Below, in pieces: positions 53,826 through 62,557 of a DNA stretch of 64,000 nt. The notes under the pieces were generated by a model, which worked only from the letters and a program-made list of their open reading frames with translations, was not told the origin of the DNA and made no database searches. This DNA is from an uncultured Ruminococcus sp. (GTDB lineage: Bacteria > Bacillota > Clostridia > Lachnospirales > Lachnospiraceae). The stretch spans positions 186,001 through 250,000 of the forward strand of contig FMEL01000002.1 in NCBI GenBank assembly GCA_900066355.1. The letters run 5' to 3'. The stretch's first letter is position 1. The number at the start of each line of letters is the position of its first letter. The position numbers and the translations under genes are program-made.

Positions 53826-56465
53826 TTACTTTGCCTCATACCAGTTGCCGCCTTCATGCATGTCTACTTCAAGTTCTACAGAAAGCTTTGCAGCACCCTT
53901 CATTTCTTCTTCCAGAATACGGGAAACAATCTCAAGTTCATCTTTTTTTGTCTCTATGAGAAGTTCATCGTGAACCTGCAATACCAGTCTGGATTTAAGA
54001 CCCTCCTGCTGTATTCTCTTATAAACACGGTTCATGGCAATTTTAATGATATCCGCTGCAGTTCCCTGTATCGGAGAATTCATAGCTACACGTTCACCGA
54101 AAGAACGCTGCATAAAATTGCCGGACTTCAGTTCCGGTATTGGACGTCTCCGTCCGAACATGGTTGTCACATATCCTTTTTCTTTTCCTTCGGCAACAAG
54201 GCCATCCAGAAAACTTTTGATCTTCGGATATGTCTCAAAATACTTTTCAATATACTCTGCAGCTTCTTTTCGGGTAATGCTTAAGTCCTGACTGAGTCCG
54301 AAAGAACTGATTCCATACACAATTCCGAAGTTTACCGCTTTTGCATTCCGTCGCTGGAGAGACGTTACTTCTTCAAACGGAACATGAAATACCTGCGACG
54401 CAGTCAGACGATGAATGTCCTGCGCCTCTCTGTATGCCTGAATCAGAGTTTCATCTCCGGACATATGTGCAAGTACACGGAGTTCAATCTGTGAATAATC
54501 TGCATCCAGAAATACATATCCGTCCTCCGGTACAAAAACTTTACGGATCAGGCGTCCCAATTCCATACGTACCGGAATATTCTGAAGGTTCGGTTCCGTA
54601 CTGCTGATTCGTCCGGTTGCTGTGATCGTCTGGTTAAACGTGGAATGGATTCTTCCATCTGGCTCAATGACTGCCGCAAGACCGTCTGCATAGGTCGATT
54701 TCAGCTTTGCAAGCTGCCGATATTCCAGAATATCTTTTACGATTGGATGTTCAACTGCCAGTTTCTCAAGGATATCAGCTGCCGTGGAATAACCGGTCTT
54801 TGTTTTTCTGCCTCCCGGAAGTCCCATTTTTTCAAAAAGTATCGTTCCGAGCTGCTTCGGAGAATTGATATTAAATTCTTCACCGGCAGCCTCATAAATC
54901 TGTTTTTCCAGTTCTTCAATACGCACCTGAAGTTTTTTTCCATATGTTTTTAATTCTTCACCTTTTACGCAGATTCCATATTTCTCCATAGAATCCAGCG
55001 TAAAAATCAATGGAAGTTCAATCTCCCGGTAGACCTGCCACATACCACAGTCTTTCAGCGAGTTTTCGATCGGAATACGGGAAGCAAACGCGGTGTATGC
55101 CATATAACAGCTATATGCCATTAAACCGTCTGCTGAACTCTCCCATGCCTTTTTCAGAGAATTTTTACCAAGCAGGTCCTCCCGTGCAGGAAGAAGTACT
55201 CCGTCCAGATATTCCTTCGCAATATCATCGTACGTATATGTGGATTTCAACGGATTCAGAAGATATGCTCCGATTCCGATGTCAAAAACCTGCGTTTCAT
55301 CTTCAAGTGGCACATGTTTCAAAAACTGTTTGATATCCAGCGCACAAAGAACCGTTGTTTTTGCCAGATCTTTCAGGGATGCACACAGAAAATCCCCGGT
55401 AAGCAGTCCTTCCACCGGTATATAGTAAATTTCTTCTTTATCAAGGGCAATTCCAAGGCCATAAGCATTTTCTTTATCCGCAAGAAGCGAAATTCCGACA
55501 TATGTTTTGTCGGATGCTTTTTTGAATAATGTATCAACACCTGAAAGATCACTGCAGGAAAAGAAATTCTGTTCAATCGGATTTTCCGGCATGACTGCCG
55601 TATCAAATTTTGAAAGAAGATTTTTGAATTCAAGCTGTTTGCAGAGCTGATATGCCTCTGGTGTATAGAGGTTCTTCAGTTCTGCTTCTTCATAAGAATA
55701 ATCTATCGGACTGTCTGTATTGATCGTCGCAAGTGTTTTGCTTAAAACAGCCATATCATAATGCTCACGCAGGGATTCTTTTGCTTTGTTCGGCTTCACT
55801 TCCTCCAGATGCGCATAAGCATTTTCTATTGACCCAAACTCTACGATCATCTTTGTTGCCGTCTTTTCACCAACTCCCGGAATGCCCGGAATGTTGTCAG
55901 CAGAATCTCCCATCAGGGCCTTTAACTCAATGATCTGCGGTGGTGTCACCTGATATTTCTCAACAACTTCCTGTGTATGGAAGTTCTCGATAGTTGTCTT
56001 TCCTCTTGAAGTCTTCGGAAGGCGGATCAGGACTTTATCAGTTGCAAGCTGAAGAAGGTCACGATCACCGGAAAGAATTGTTACATCCATTCCTTTTTTC
56101 TCACTTCGTACAGCCAGTGTTCCGAGGAGATCATCCGCTTCAAATCCCGGTTTGGAAACAATCTTGATGCCCATTGCCGTAAGCACTTCTTTGATCAGTG
56201 GCACCTGTTCCCTTAATTCTTCCGGCATCGGTTTGCGTGTTCCCTTATATGCATCATACATTTTGTGACGGAATGTAGGCTCGTGAAGATCAAAAGCAAC
56301 TGTCAGATATTTCGGTTTTTCTTCGTCCAGTATGCGAAAAAGAATATTCAGGAATCCATAAACCGCGCCCGTATGTCTGCCTTCGGAGTTTGTCAGATCC
56401 GGAAGTCCGTAAAATGCACGGTTCAGAATACTATGTCCATCAATCAGTAAAATTTTGTCACTCAA
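53826..56465 (-). CDS. polA: DNA polymerase I
   Basis: An 879-residue family A polymerase. Residues 1-290 form the 5' nuclease (ILLIDGHSILNRAFYGL, FEADDLLGTL, GDSADNIPGIPGVGEKTA). The polymerase motifs are DADYSQIELRVLAHMSGD, RRNAKAVNFGIVYGIS and VHDELLIE. The middle domain lacks the DxE and other carboxylates of a 3'-5' exonuclease (YVGISLLAD in place of FDTET), so proofreading is probably absent, as in Bacillus and Taq enzymes. The start is a TTG with GGGGGA 7 bases upstream; no ATG lies nearby and the N-terminal motif needs this start. Confidence 0.96.
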   Translation of the reverse strand: MSDKILLIDGHSILNRAFYGLPDLTNSEGRHTGAVYGFLNILFRILDEEKPKYLTVAFDLHEPTFRHKMYDAYKGTRKPMPEELREQVPLIKEVLTAMGIKIVSKPGFEADDLLGTLAVRSEKKGMDVTILSGDRDLLQLATDKVLIRLPKTSRGKTTIENFHTQEVVEKYQVTPPQIIELKALMGDSADNIPGIPGVGEKTATKMIVEFGSIENAYAHLEEVKPNKAKESLREHYDMAVLSKTLATINTDSPIDYSYEEAELKNLYTPEAYQLCKQLEFKNLLSKFDTAVMPENPIEQNFFSCSDLSGVDTLFKKASDKTYVGISLLADKENAYGLGIALDKEEIYYIPVEGLLTGDFLCASLKDLAKTTVLCALDIKQFLKHVPLEDETQVFDIGIGAYLLNPLKSTYTYDDIAKEYLDGVLLPAREDLLGKNSLKKAWESSADGLMAYSCYMAYTAFASRIPIENSLKDCGMWQVYREIELPLIFTLDSMEKYGICVKGEELKTYGKKLQVRIEELEKQIYEAAGEEFNINSPKQLGTILFEKMGLPGGRKTKTGYSTAADILEKLAVEHPIVKDILEYRQLAKLKSTYADGLAAVIEPDGRIHSTFNQTITATGRISSTEPNLQNIPVRMELGRLIRKVFVPEDGYVFLDADYSQIELRVLAHMSGDETLIQAYREAQDIHRLTASQVFHVPFEEVTSLQRRNAKAVNFGIVYGISSFGLSQDLSITRKEAAEYIEKYFETYPKIKSFLDGLVAEGKEKGYVTTMFGRRRPIPELKSGNFMQRSFGERVAMNSPIQGTAADIIKIAMNRVYKRIQQEGLKSRLVLQVHDELLIETKKDELEIVSRILEEEMKGAAKLSVELEVDMHEGGNWYEAK

Positions 56466-56487
56466 AATGTGTTCCCCCTGTATCTGT

Positions 56488-56844
56488 TTATAGGAAATGC
56501 GCTATATCCGTGATAAAAAATATAACAAAAATAAGCAGCAGAACCGCAAATACTGCCAGCAAAAGGCCTGTCAGGAAATGAAACCACCGTTTCTTACGGA
56601 TATATCTGCGTGATTTTCGGATATCCTGATCCAGAAGTTTACGAAAATCAAGTGCAGAACTATCTTCCGGCTCATCCAGCTGCTGTATTGCTTCATGCAC
56701 AATAAAATATGTCTCAAGTTCATCATAACAGGACGAACAATGGCTGATATGATCCAGAAATTCTTCAAGTTCATCAACGCTTAAACTATGATTGATGTAT
56801 TGTGTTACCATACTCTCAGCAATTCTGCATTCAATATCCGGCAT
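56488..56844 (-). CDS. Zinc-finger, single-span membrane protein (anti-sigma-like)
   Basis: A 118-residue protein. The N-terminal part has an anti-sigma-type zinc finger: Cys6 and later HISHCSSCYDEL (about 32-43). A basic stretch KSRRYIRKKRW precedes one membrane helix (about 90-112). This is the plan of a zf-HC2 anti-sigma factor, but no sigma factor gene is next to it. AGGAGG precedes the ATG. It is the first gene of the polA unit, with polA 22 bases downstream. Confidence 0.7.
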   Translation of the reverse strand: MPDIECRIAESMVTQYINHSLSVDELEEFLDHISHCSSCYDELETYFIVHEAIQQLDEPEDSSALDFRKLLDQDIRKSRRYIRKKRWFHFLTGLLLAVFAVLLLIFVIFFITDIAHFL

Positions 56845-56880
56845 TCTTTCTTCCTCCTGTTCCTGTTTTCACTTCTTTGT

Positions 56881-56909
56881 AGTATAGCACAAAAAGAGGC
56901 ACTTCACAA
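56881..56909 (-). promoter_or_regulatory. Promoter of the polA unit, inside the ftsH terminator
   Basis: TTGTGA and TATACT on the minus strand are 17 bases apart. The -35 box and spacer coincide with the 3' arm and T run of the ftsH terminator. Confidence 0.55.
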
Positions 56910-56933
56910 CGACCGTTTCGTCTGAAGCACCTC
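56891..56933 (-). terminator. Terminator of ftsH
   Basis: An 11-bp stem (56896-56906 with 56923-56933) includes two tandem G-U pairs that exist only in the minus-strand RNA. TTTTT follows. An inner GACG/CGTT-type stem may extend it. Confidence 0.75.
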
Positions 56934-56954
56934 ATTCGTGTATATAAGTTCCCG

Positions 56955-58823
56955 TTATTCTTCTGTCGCAGCCGCCGGTGTTTCTTCCGGAGCCTCGAGT
57001 ATTTTCATAAATTCATCACCGGTGATGGTCTCATGCTCATACAGATATTTTGCCAGCTCATGAAGCTTGCTGATATTATCCTGAAGAATCTGAAAAGCTT
57101 TCTCATGCTGTCTCTTTACAAGCTCGACTACTTTCTTATCAAGGAGTGTCTGCGTCTCAAAAGAGCAGGCCAGGCTGGAATCTCCACCGAGATACTGATT
57201 GCTGACACTTTCCATAGCTACCATATCAAAATCATCACTCATACCATAACGTGAGATCATTGCTCTTGCAATCTTGGTCGCCTGTTCAATATCATTGGAG
57301 GCACCTGTTGTAACAGAATGAAAAATCAACTCTTCCGCCGCACGGCCGCCTGTAAAAGTTGCAATCTTATTTTCCAGTTCTTCCTTTGACATCAGATAAT
57401 GTTCATTATCATCCACCTGCATGGTATAGCCCAGTGCACCAGAAGTACGTGGAATGATCGTAATCTTGTGAACCGGGGCAGATTCGGTCTGTTTGGCCGC
57501 AACAAGCGCATGTCCGATCTCATGATAGGAAACAATCAGTTTTTCTTTATTGGAAAGGACACGGTTTTTCTTCTGATATCCCGCAATAACAACTTCGATA
57601 CTTTCTTCAAAGTCTGCCTGAGTTGCAAATTTACGTCCGTCACGAACTGCACGAAGTGCTGCTTCATTGACAATATTTGCAAGTTCCGCGCCGGAAGCTC
57701 CGGCAGCTGCCTTTGCAATATCATCAAATCGAACAGTATCTGCAATTTTAATTTTCTTTGCATGAACTTTCAGAATCTCTTCTCTACCCTGCAGATCCGG
57801 AAGTTCTACCGGAATACGGCGGTCAAAGCGTCCCGGACGGAGAAGTGCCGGATCCAGTGAATCCGGACGGTTGGTTGCTGCCAGGATTACAACACCCTTA
57901 GATCCATCAAATCCATCCATTTCTGTAAGGAGCTGGTTCAGGGTCTGCTCTCTCTCGTCATTACCGCCTGTAAAACCGGCACCATCACGTTTCTTGCCAA
58001 TTGTATCAATTTCATCAATAAATACAATACACGGAGCCTTCTCATTTGCCTGTTTGAAAAGATCTCGTACTTTCGCAGCACCCATACCGACAAACATTTC
58101 TACGAATTCAGAACCGGAGATTGAGAAAAACGGAACCTCCGCCTCACCTGCAACTGCTTTTGCAAGAAGTGTCTTACCTGTACCAGGCGGACCCACAAGC
58201 AGAGCTCCCTTCGGCATAGACGCACCAATCTCTGTATATTTCTGAGGATTGTGCAGATAATCAACGATTTCTGTAAGAAGATCCTTCGCCTCGTCTTCTC
58301 CTGCAACATCGGAGAATTTAATTCCTGTGGAGGATTTTACATAAACCTTCGCATTGCTCTTTCCAAAAGACATTGCCCCACCAGGACCTCCGCCCATAGA
58401 AGACATCATCTTCTTACTCAGCCAGCGTCCGATAAAGATAAAGATAAAGATCGGAACGACATAGCTCAAAAGAAGCGTCATAAGGATTGATGGACTTTCC
58501 GGAAGGACTTCATCCATGGTCACACCCGCATCAAGCAGACGATTGACCAGATCAGAATCATCCATCTTGACTGTCTTACATAAAACAGTTCCATCTGTAT
58601 CGTCTGATTTCATTTCATAATAAATATAACTTTCTTCTACAGTTGCTTTGGTGACATTGCCTTTCTCCACATTTTCAATAAAAGTAGAATAATCGGTCTT
58701 CTGTACACTTCTTTCCTGTACAGCCGGAACCACAAGCATATTCAGAATAATAATAATAATACCTGCAATGATGTAATAGACATACATTGGTATCTTTTCT
58801 GGTTTTTTGTGATTAAACTTCAT
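56955..58823 (-). CDS. ftsH: ATP-dependent zinc metalloprotease FtsH
   Basis: A 622-residue membrane-anchored AAA+ protease that degrades misfolded or short-lived membrane and cytosolic proteins. Two membrane helices (about 14-33 and 111-132) flank the small outside domain. The AAA core has GPPGTGKT (211-218), Walker B IVFIDEID (266-273) and the arginine-finger region RPGRFDRR. The zinc motif is HEIGH (434-438), with Ile where HEAGH is most common. GGAGG precedes the ATG. It is expressed as a single gene. Confidence 0.96.
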   Translation of the reverse strand: MKFNHKKPEKIPMYVYYIIAGIIIIILNMLVVPAVQERSVQKTDYSTFIENVEKGNVTKATVEESYIYYEMKSDDTDGTVLCKTVKMDDSDLVNRLLDAGVTMDEVLPESPSILMTLLLSYVVPIFIFIFIGRWLSKKMMSSMGGGPGGAMSFGKSNAKVYVKSSTGIKFSDVAGEDEAKDLLTEIVDYLHNPQKYTEIGASMPKGALLVGPPGTGKTLLAKAVAGEAEVPFFSISGSEFVEMFVGMGAAKVRDLFKQANEKAPCIVFIDEIDTIGKKRDGAGFTGGNDEREQTLNQLLTEMDGFDGSKGVVILAATNRPDSLDPALLRPGRFDRRIPVELPDLQGREEILKVHAKKIKIADTVRFDDIAKAAAGASGAELANIVNEAALRAVRDGRKFATQADFEESIEVVIAGYQKKNRVLSNKEKLIVSYHEIGHALVAAKQTESAPVHKITIIPRTSGALGYTMQVDDNEHYLMSKEELENKIATFTGGRAAEELIFHSVTTGASNDIEQATKIARAMISRYGMSDDFDMVAMESVSNQYLGGDSSLACSFETQTLLDKKVVELVKRQHEKAFQILQDNISKLHELAKYLYEHETITGDEFMKILEAPEETPAAATEE

Positions 58824-58962
58824 TTATTAGTTTCCTCCAAAATCATTTATGTCATGTACCATACCATTTTTATAGTATATATTCAATGTTCTTTCTGTGA
58901 AATAAAATAAAATTTTATAAACTTTTCATAAAACTCTGTATATAGCCTGTTCATTTAAATAT

Positions 58963-58996
58963 AAAAAAAGGATCCTCTGTAAACCAGAGAACCCTT
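58963..58996 (-). terminator. Terminator of tRNA-Leu
   Basis: A 12-bp stem with two G-U pairs is followed by seven Ts on the minus strand. It begins one base after the mature tRNA 3' end. Confidence 0.85.
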
Positions 58997-58997
58997 A

Positions 58998-59077
58998 TGC
59001 CGCTGGCCGGACTCGAACCGGCACGGTTTCCCGCTTGATTTTGAGTCAAGTGCGTCTGCCAATTCCGCCACAGCGGC
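58998..59077 (-). tRNA. tRNA-Leu (CAA)
   Basis: The cloverleaf is complete on the minus strand: acceptor GCCGCTG pairs with CAGCGGC, and discriminator A follows. The anticodon stem is CTTGA/TCAAG with loop CTCAAAA, giving anticodon CAA for leucine UUG codons. The long variable arm CGG-GAAA-CCG is typical of tRNA-Leu, and the T arm GCCGG-TTCGAGT-CCGGC is intact. CCA is not encoded. It stands alone between ftsH and lysA. Confidence 0.96.
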
Positions 59078-59080
59078 AAA

Positions 59081-59116
59081 TGAACCGAGAATTATATTAC
59101 CATAATTTTCAGTTCA
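59081..59116. repeat. Inverted repeat upstream of tRNA-Leu
   Basis: Fifteen-base arms (59081-59095 and 59102-59116) pair in the minus-strand RNA with one mismatch around a 6-base loop. It may end the lysA transcript, though no T run follows. It overlaps the tRNA promoter. Confidence 0.55.
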
Positions 59117-59122
59117 CTGCAA
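59094..59122 (-). promoter_or_regulatory. Promoter of tRNA-Leu
   Basis: TTGCAG and TAATAT on the minus strand are 17 bases apart. The predicted 5' leader is about 10 bases. Confidence 0.6.
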
Positions 59123-59147
59123 GCATTTTTAAGTAATAATTGCAAAA

Positions 59148-60440
59148 TTATTTATATAATTTATCTTCGTCCTCAAGCATTTTCTCATAGATTGGGAAGC
59201 AGTCAAATGTTGCAAAATAATCTCTTGGTGTTTCAGCACGACGGATCATCTCAAAGCTTCCATCTTCGTGAAGAAGAATCTCAGATGATTTCAGTTTACC
59301 ATTATAATTATAGCCCATAGCAAATCCATGTGCGCCGGTATCATGAATTACAAGCAGGTCACCCATCTCGATCTCCGGAAGATAGCGGTCAATCGCAAAC
59401 TTATCATTGTTTTCGCAGAGGGAGCCAGTAATATCATACAGATGATCGCACGGTTTATCTTCTTTACCCATAACAGTGATGTGGTGGTATGCACCATACA
59501 TTGCAGGACGCATAAGATTGACTGCACACGCATCTACACCGATGTATTCTTTGTGTGTATGTTTCTCATGGATTGCTTTTGTGACAAGGCATCCATAAGG
59601 TCCCATCATAAAACGGCCAAGCTCGGTATAAATTGCAACATCTCCCATTCCTGCCGGAACAAGAACTTCTTCATATACCTTACGTACGCCCTCTCCGATC
59701 ACACGGATATCATTTGGTGTCTGCTCTGGTCTGTAAGGAATACCGATACCACCGGAAAGATTGATAAATCCGACATGGGCTCCGGTTTCTTTCTGAAGTT
59801 TTACAGCAAGTTCAAACATTACTTTTGCAAGCATTGGATAATATTCGTTTGTTACTGTATTGCTGGCAAGAAATGCATGGATACCGAATTCTTCGGCTCC
59901 TTTTGCTTTCAGTGTGCGGAACGCTTCAAAAATCTGATCTGTTGTCATTCCGTATTTGGCATCCCCCGGATTATCCATAATATCATTACTGATTTTAAAC
60001 AATCCACCCGGATTATAGCGGCAGCTGATTGTCTTCGGGATGTAGCCGACAGCCTTTTCTACTGCTTCAATATGTGTAATATCATCAAGATTGATAATTC
60101 CACCAATCTCATTTGCATAGCGGAATTCTGCTTCCGGCGTATCATTGGATGAAAACATGATATCACCTTTTTTGCAGCCGATTGCTTTGGAAAGCATCAG
60201 TTCGGTCATAGAGGAACAGTCGCATCCACATCCGTACTCCTGAAGGATCTGGATCAGATATGGATTCGGTGTTGCTTTAACTGCGAAGAATTCTTTGAAT
60301 CCTTTATTCCATGCAAAGGCTTCTTTTAATGCTCTAGCATTTTCACGGATTCCCCTCTCATCGTAAAGGTGAAAAGGTGTCGGGAATCTCTCAGTGATTT
60401 CCTGCAGTTTTTCCAGTGTTACAAACGGCTTTTTTTTCAT
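59148..60440 (-). CDS. lysA: Diaminopimelate decarboxylase family protein
   Basis: A 430-residue fold-type III PLP decarboxylase. The PLP lysine is Lys55 in FFAVKATPNP, the glycine-rich phosphate site is NLSGGIGIPY, and the partner-subunit cysteine region is GSLCENNDKFA. This fits LysA, which makes lysine from meso-diaminopimelate, but the sequence is not a close textbook match; a related carboxynorspermidine- or ornithine-type substrate remains possible. The ATG at 60440 follows GAGGAG at 9 bases; the longer frame overlaps the rhomboid gene. Confidence 0.83.
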   Translation of the reverse strand: MKKKPFVTLEKLQEITERFPTPFHLYDERGIRENARALKEAFAWNKGFKEFFAVKATPNPYLIQILQEYGCGCDCSSMTELMLSKAIGCKKGDIMFSSNDTPEAEFRYANEIGGIINLDDITHIEAVEKAVGYIPKTISCRYNPGGLFKISNDIMDNPGDAKYGMTTDQIFEAFRTLKAKGAEEFGIHAFLASNTVTNEYYPMLAKVMFELAVKLQKETGAHVGFINLSGGIGIPYRPEQTPNDIRVIGEGVRKVYEEVLVPAGMGDVAIYTELGRFMMGPYGCLVTKAIHEKHTHKEYIGVDACAVNLMRPAMYGAYHHITVMGKEDKPCDHLYDITGSLCENNDKFAIDRYLPEIEMGDLLVIHDTGAHGFAMGYNYNGKLKSSEILLHEDGSFEMIRRAETPRDYFATFDCFPIYEKMLEDEDKLYK

Positions 60441-60463
60441 AATATTTATCTCCTCGTATAGCA

Positions 60464-61342
60464 TTATTTCACATGCTGATGTGTAAACAGATGGTCCTGG
60501 CAATATTCATAATTGCCATTACATTTTGAGCAGAAACGGAATTCCAGATTCGGATCATCCTTTTCTGTACGTCCACAAATTGCGCATTTGTGTTTCGTAA
60601 TTCCTCCTGTTGCCGGATTGACACGGCTCTGTGCCATGGCCTTTTTAAATTCCCTGCGTCGATGTACTTCTTTCGGATTGTAACGTTGCATATTCCTTGT
60701 GCTGAAGAAAAACAGAACAAAATTAAGCAGTGATGCAACAATCGGTACTGCCATTACCCATAATCCGACACGGATATAGGAGATCATGTTGTACAGAATA
60801 ATCGCACCATACACACCTGCCATCCATTTCATCTTGATCGGAATCACAAACCATAACAAAATCTGCATATCCGGATAACTCATCGCATATGCAAGAAAGA
60901 CAGAAAGACTGACATAATAAGTCGTGAATACACCTCCGCCAATCACATATGTCATACCATCAATCACTACAAAACCACCTGTAATGAAATAGGTAATAAA
61001 TGCTGCGATCAGCACAAACAAAAGTCCTGAAAAAATATACAGGGTATAACGAAAACTGCCCCATGTACGTTCCAGTGACGTACCGACCGGATAATAGAAA
61101 AACAAAATAGAAATTACAAACAAAAAGAAATTACCGGTACTCGGCGGATAGATGACCCAGGTCACAAGTCTCCAGATCTGCCCCTGAAGAATCTTGGATA
61201 CATCAAGGCTCATCATACTGAGCATCGAAGGATTCATATAGCTCAGCAGATATCCAACCACATAACAGATAATCACATAAACTGTCAGGTTTGGAATTCC
61301 CCTTCCCCTGAATTTACGTTCCATTTTATCGATCCAATTCAT
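60464..61342 (-). CDS. Rhomboid-fold membrane protein without catalytic residues, with zinc ribbon
   Basis: A 292-residue protein with six or so membrane helices followed by a soluble tail. The segment FLAYAMSYPDMQILLWFVIPIKMKWMAG lines up with the TM4-TM5 part of rhomboid proteases. At the GASG position, though, it reads TTYY, and the TM6 histidine is missing (PIVASLLNFVLFF), so it should not cut peptides. The last 40 residues form a zinc ribbon, CAICG and CSKCNGNYEYC. It sits 73 bases after corA and 23 before lysA. A role as adaptor or chaperone for membrane proteins, as in eukaryotic pseudo-rhomboids, is only an analogy. Confidence 0.75.
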   Translation of the reverse strand: MNWIDKMERKFRGRGIPNLTVYVIICYVVGYLLSYMNPSMLSMMSLDVSKILQGQIWRLVTWVIYPPSTGNFFLFVISILFFYYPVGTSLERTWGSFRYTLYIFSGLLFVLIAAFITYFITGGFVVIDGMTYVIGGGVFTTYYVSLSVFLAYAMSYPDMQILLWFVIPIKMKWMAGVYGAIILYNMISYIRVGLWVMAVPIVASLLNFVLFFFSTRNMQRYNPKEVHRRREFKKAMAQSRVNPATGGITKHKCAICGRTEKDDPNLEFRFCSKCNGNYEYCQDHLFTHQHVK

Positions 61343-61415
61343 AACAACACTTTTTCTCCTTTTTCTGTTGATTTATACAGTCCGGAAAGATGAATTGTAT
61401 TTATTGCTAAAAAAA

Positions 61416-62357
61416 TTAAAAATACTTTTTCTTGGACAGGAACATTGCTGCAACAATACTTGCCCCGATAGAAATCAGAATTACGATTGCAAACCCAAGT
61501 GTTGTGCTGGAAAAAGGCATACCTGACGGAGCAAGATTCATTCCATAAGCACTGAATATGATTGTCGGAATACTCATAACGATCGTGATCACAGATAATA
61601 TCTTCATCACATCGTTCAGATTGTTTGAAATAACAGACGCAAAAGCATCCATCATACTTCGCAGGATGCCACTGTAAATATTTGCCATCTCAATTGCCTG
61701 CGTGTTCTCGATAATGACATCTTCAAGAAGTTCCGTATCTTCCGGATATTTCTTAATGCTCTCGATCTTGATCAGTTTCTCAAGTACAGCCTCATTCGAA
61801 CGCAGAGAAGTCGTAAAATATACCAGTGATTTCTCCAGTTCAAGCAACTCTATCAATTCCTGATTTCGTGGTGAAAAGTGAAGCTTTTCCTCCACCTGTT
61901 CACTCTTTTTGTCTATGATGCGCAGATAACGCAGATACATGCTGGCATTACGATAAAGAATCTGCAGGATAAAGCGTGTCTTCATATAAGTAAAGAAATT
62001 GCGTACACGGCCTTCCATAAAACGTGTCAGAACCTGTGTATCCTCCAGGCATACCGTAAATATCATTTTATCGGTAACAATAATACCAAGTGGGATCGTA
62101 CCGTACCAGTCTTTGTCATTTCGCTCTTCGATCATAGGAACATCAACCAGAATCAGAGTGTAAGTATCCTCCACCTCAATACGTGACCGTTCTTCTTCAT
62201 CCAAAGGAGCCCTCAGATCATCAACTTCGATCTGGAACTGTTCAGATATTTCAAATATTTCTGTTGCTGTAGGATTTGTAAGGGCAATCCAACATCCATC
62301 CTGCGGTTCCTGAATTTCATGAATGGCACCGTCTGATGTCCGAAACATTCTAACCAC
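61416..62357 (-). CDS. corA: CorA-family magnesium/cobalt channel
   Basis: A 313-residue CorA-type divalent cation channel. A large cytosolic domain precedes two C-terminal helices, and the selectivity motif YGMN (271-274) sits just before the last loop. The start is a GTG: GGGGAG is 7 bases upstream, while the next ATG is three codons later at poor spacing. It has a perfect consensus promoter and no M-box magnesium riboswitch in its short leader. It begins the corA-rhomboid-lysA series. Confidence 0.92.
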   Translation of the reverse strand: MVRMFRTSDGAIHEIQEPQDGCWIALTNPTATEIFEISEQFQIEVDDLRAPLDEEERSRIEVEDTYTLILVDVPMIEERNDKDWYGTIPLGIIVTDKMIFTVCLEDTQVLTRFMEGRVRNFFTYMKTRFILQILYRNASMYLRYLRIIDKKSEQVEEKLHFSPRNQELIELLELEKSLVYFTTSLRSNEAVLEKLIKIESIKKYPEDTELLEDVIIENTQAIEMANIYSGILRSMMDAFASVISNNLNDVMKILSVITIVMSIPTIIFSAYGMNLAPSGMPFSSTTLGFAIVILISIGASIVAAMFLSKKKYF

Positions 62358-62399
62358 GATTACACTCCCCTTCCACTCTCTTTTTGGGTCATATGGTCA

Positions 62400-62428
62400 A
62401 TTATAAAATGCCGTATAATTTTTGTCAA
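62400..62428 (-). promoter_or_regulatory. Promoter of corA
   Basis: Perfect consensus on the minus strand: TTGACA, 17 bases, TATAAT. Confidence 0.88.
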
Positions 62429-62557
62429 TTCCAACTGAATTGTATTTATAAAAATTTTATTCAATTTATACGTTAAAGTGACATAGTGCAAATTGTAGAC
62501 TTTCTATATTTAATATGTTAAGATTAACTACAGTTAATAAGGGAGGACTCAATACTT

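Noticed and set aside
62358..62557. M-box magnesium riboswitch ahead of corA
   Set aside because: The leader from the consensus promoter is only about 35 bases, too short for an M-box.
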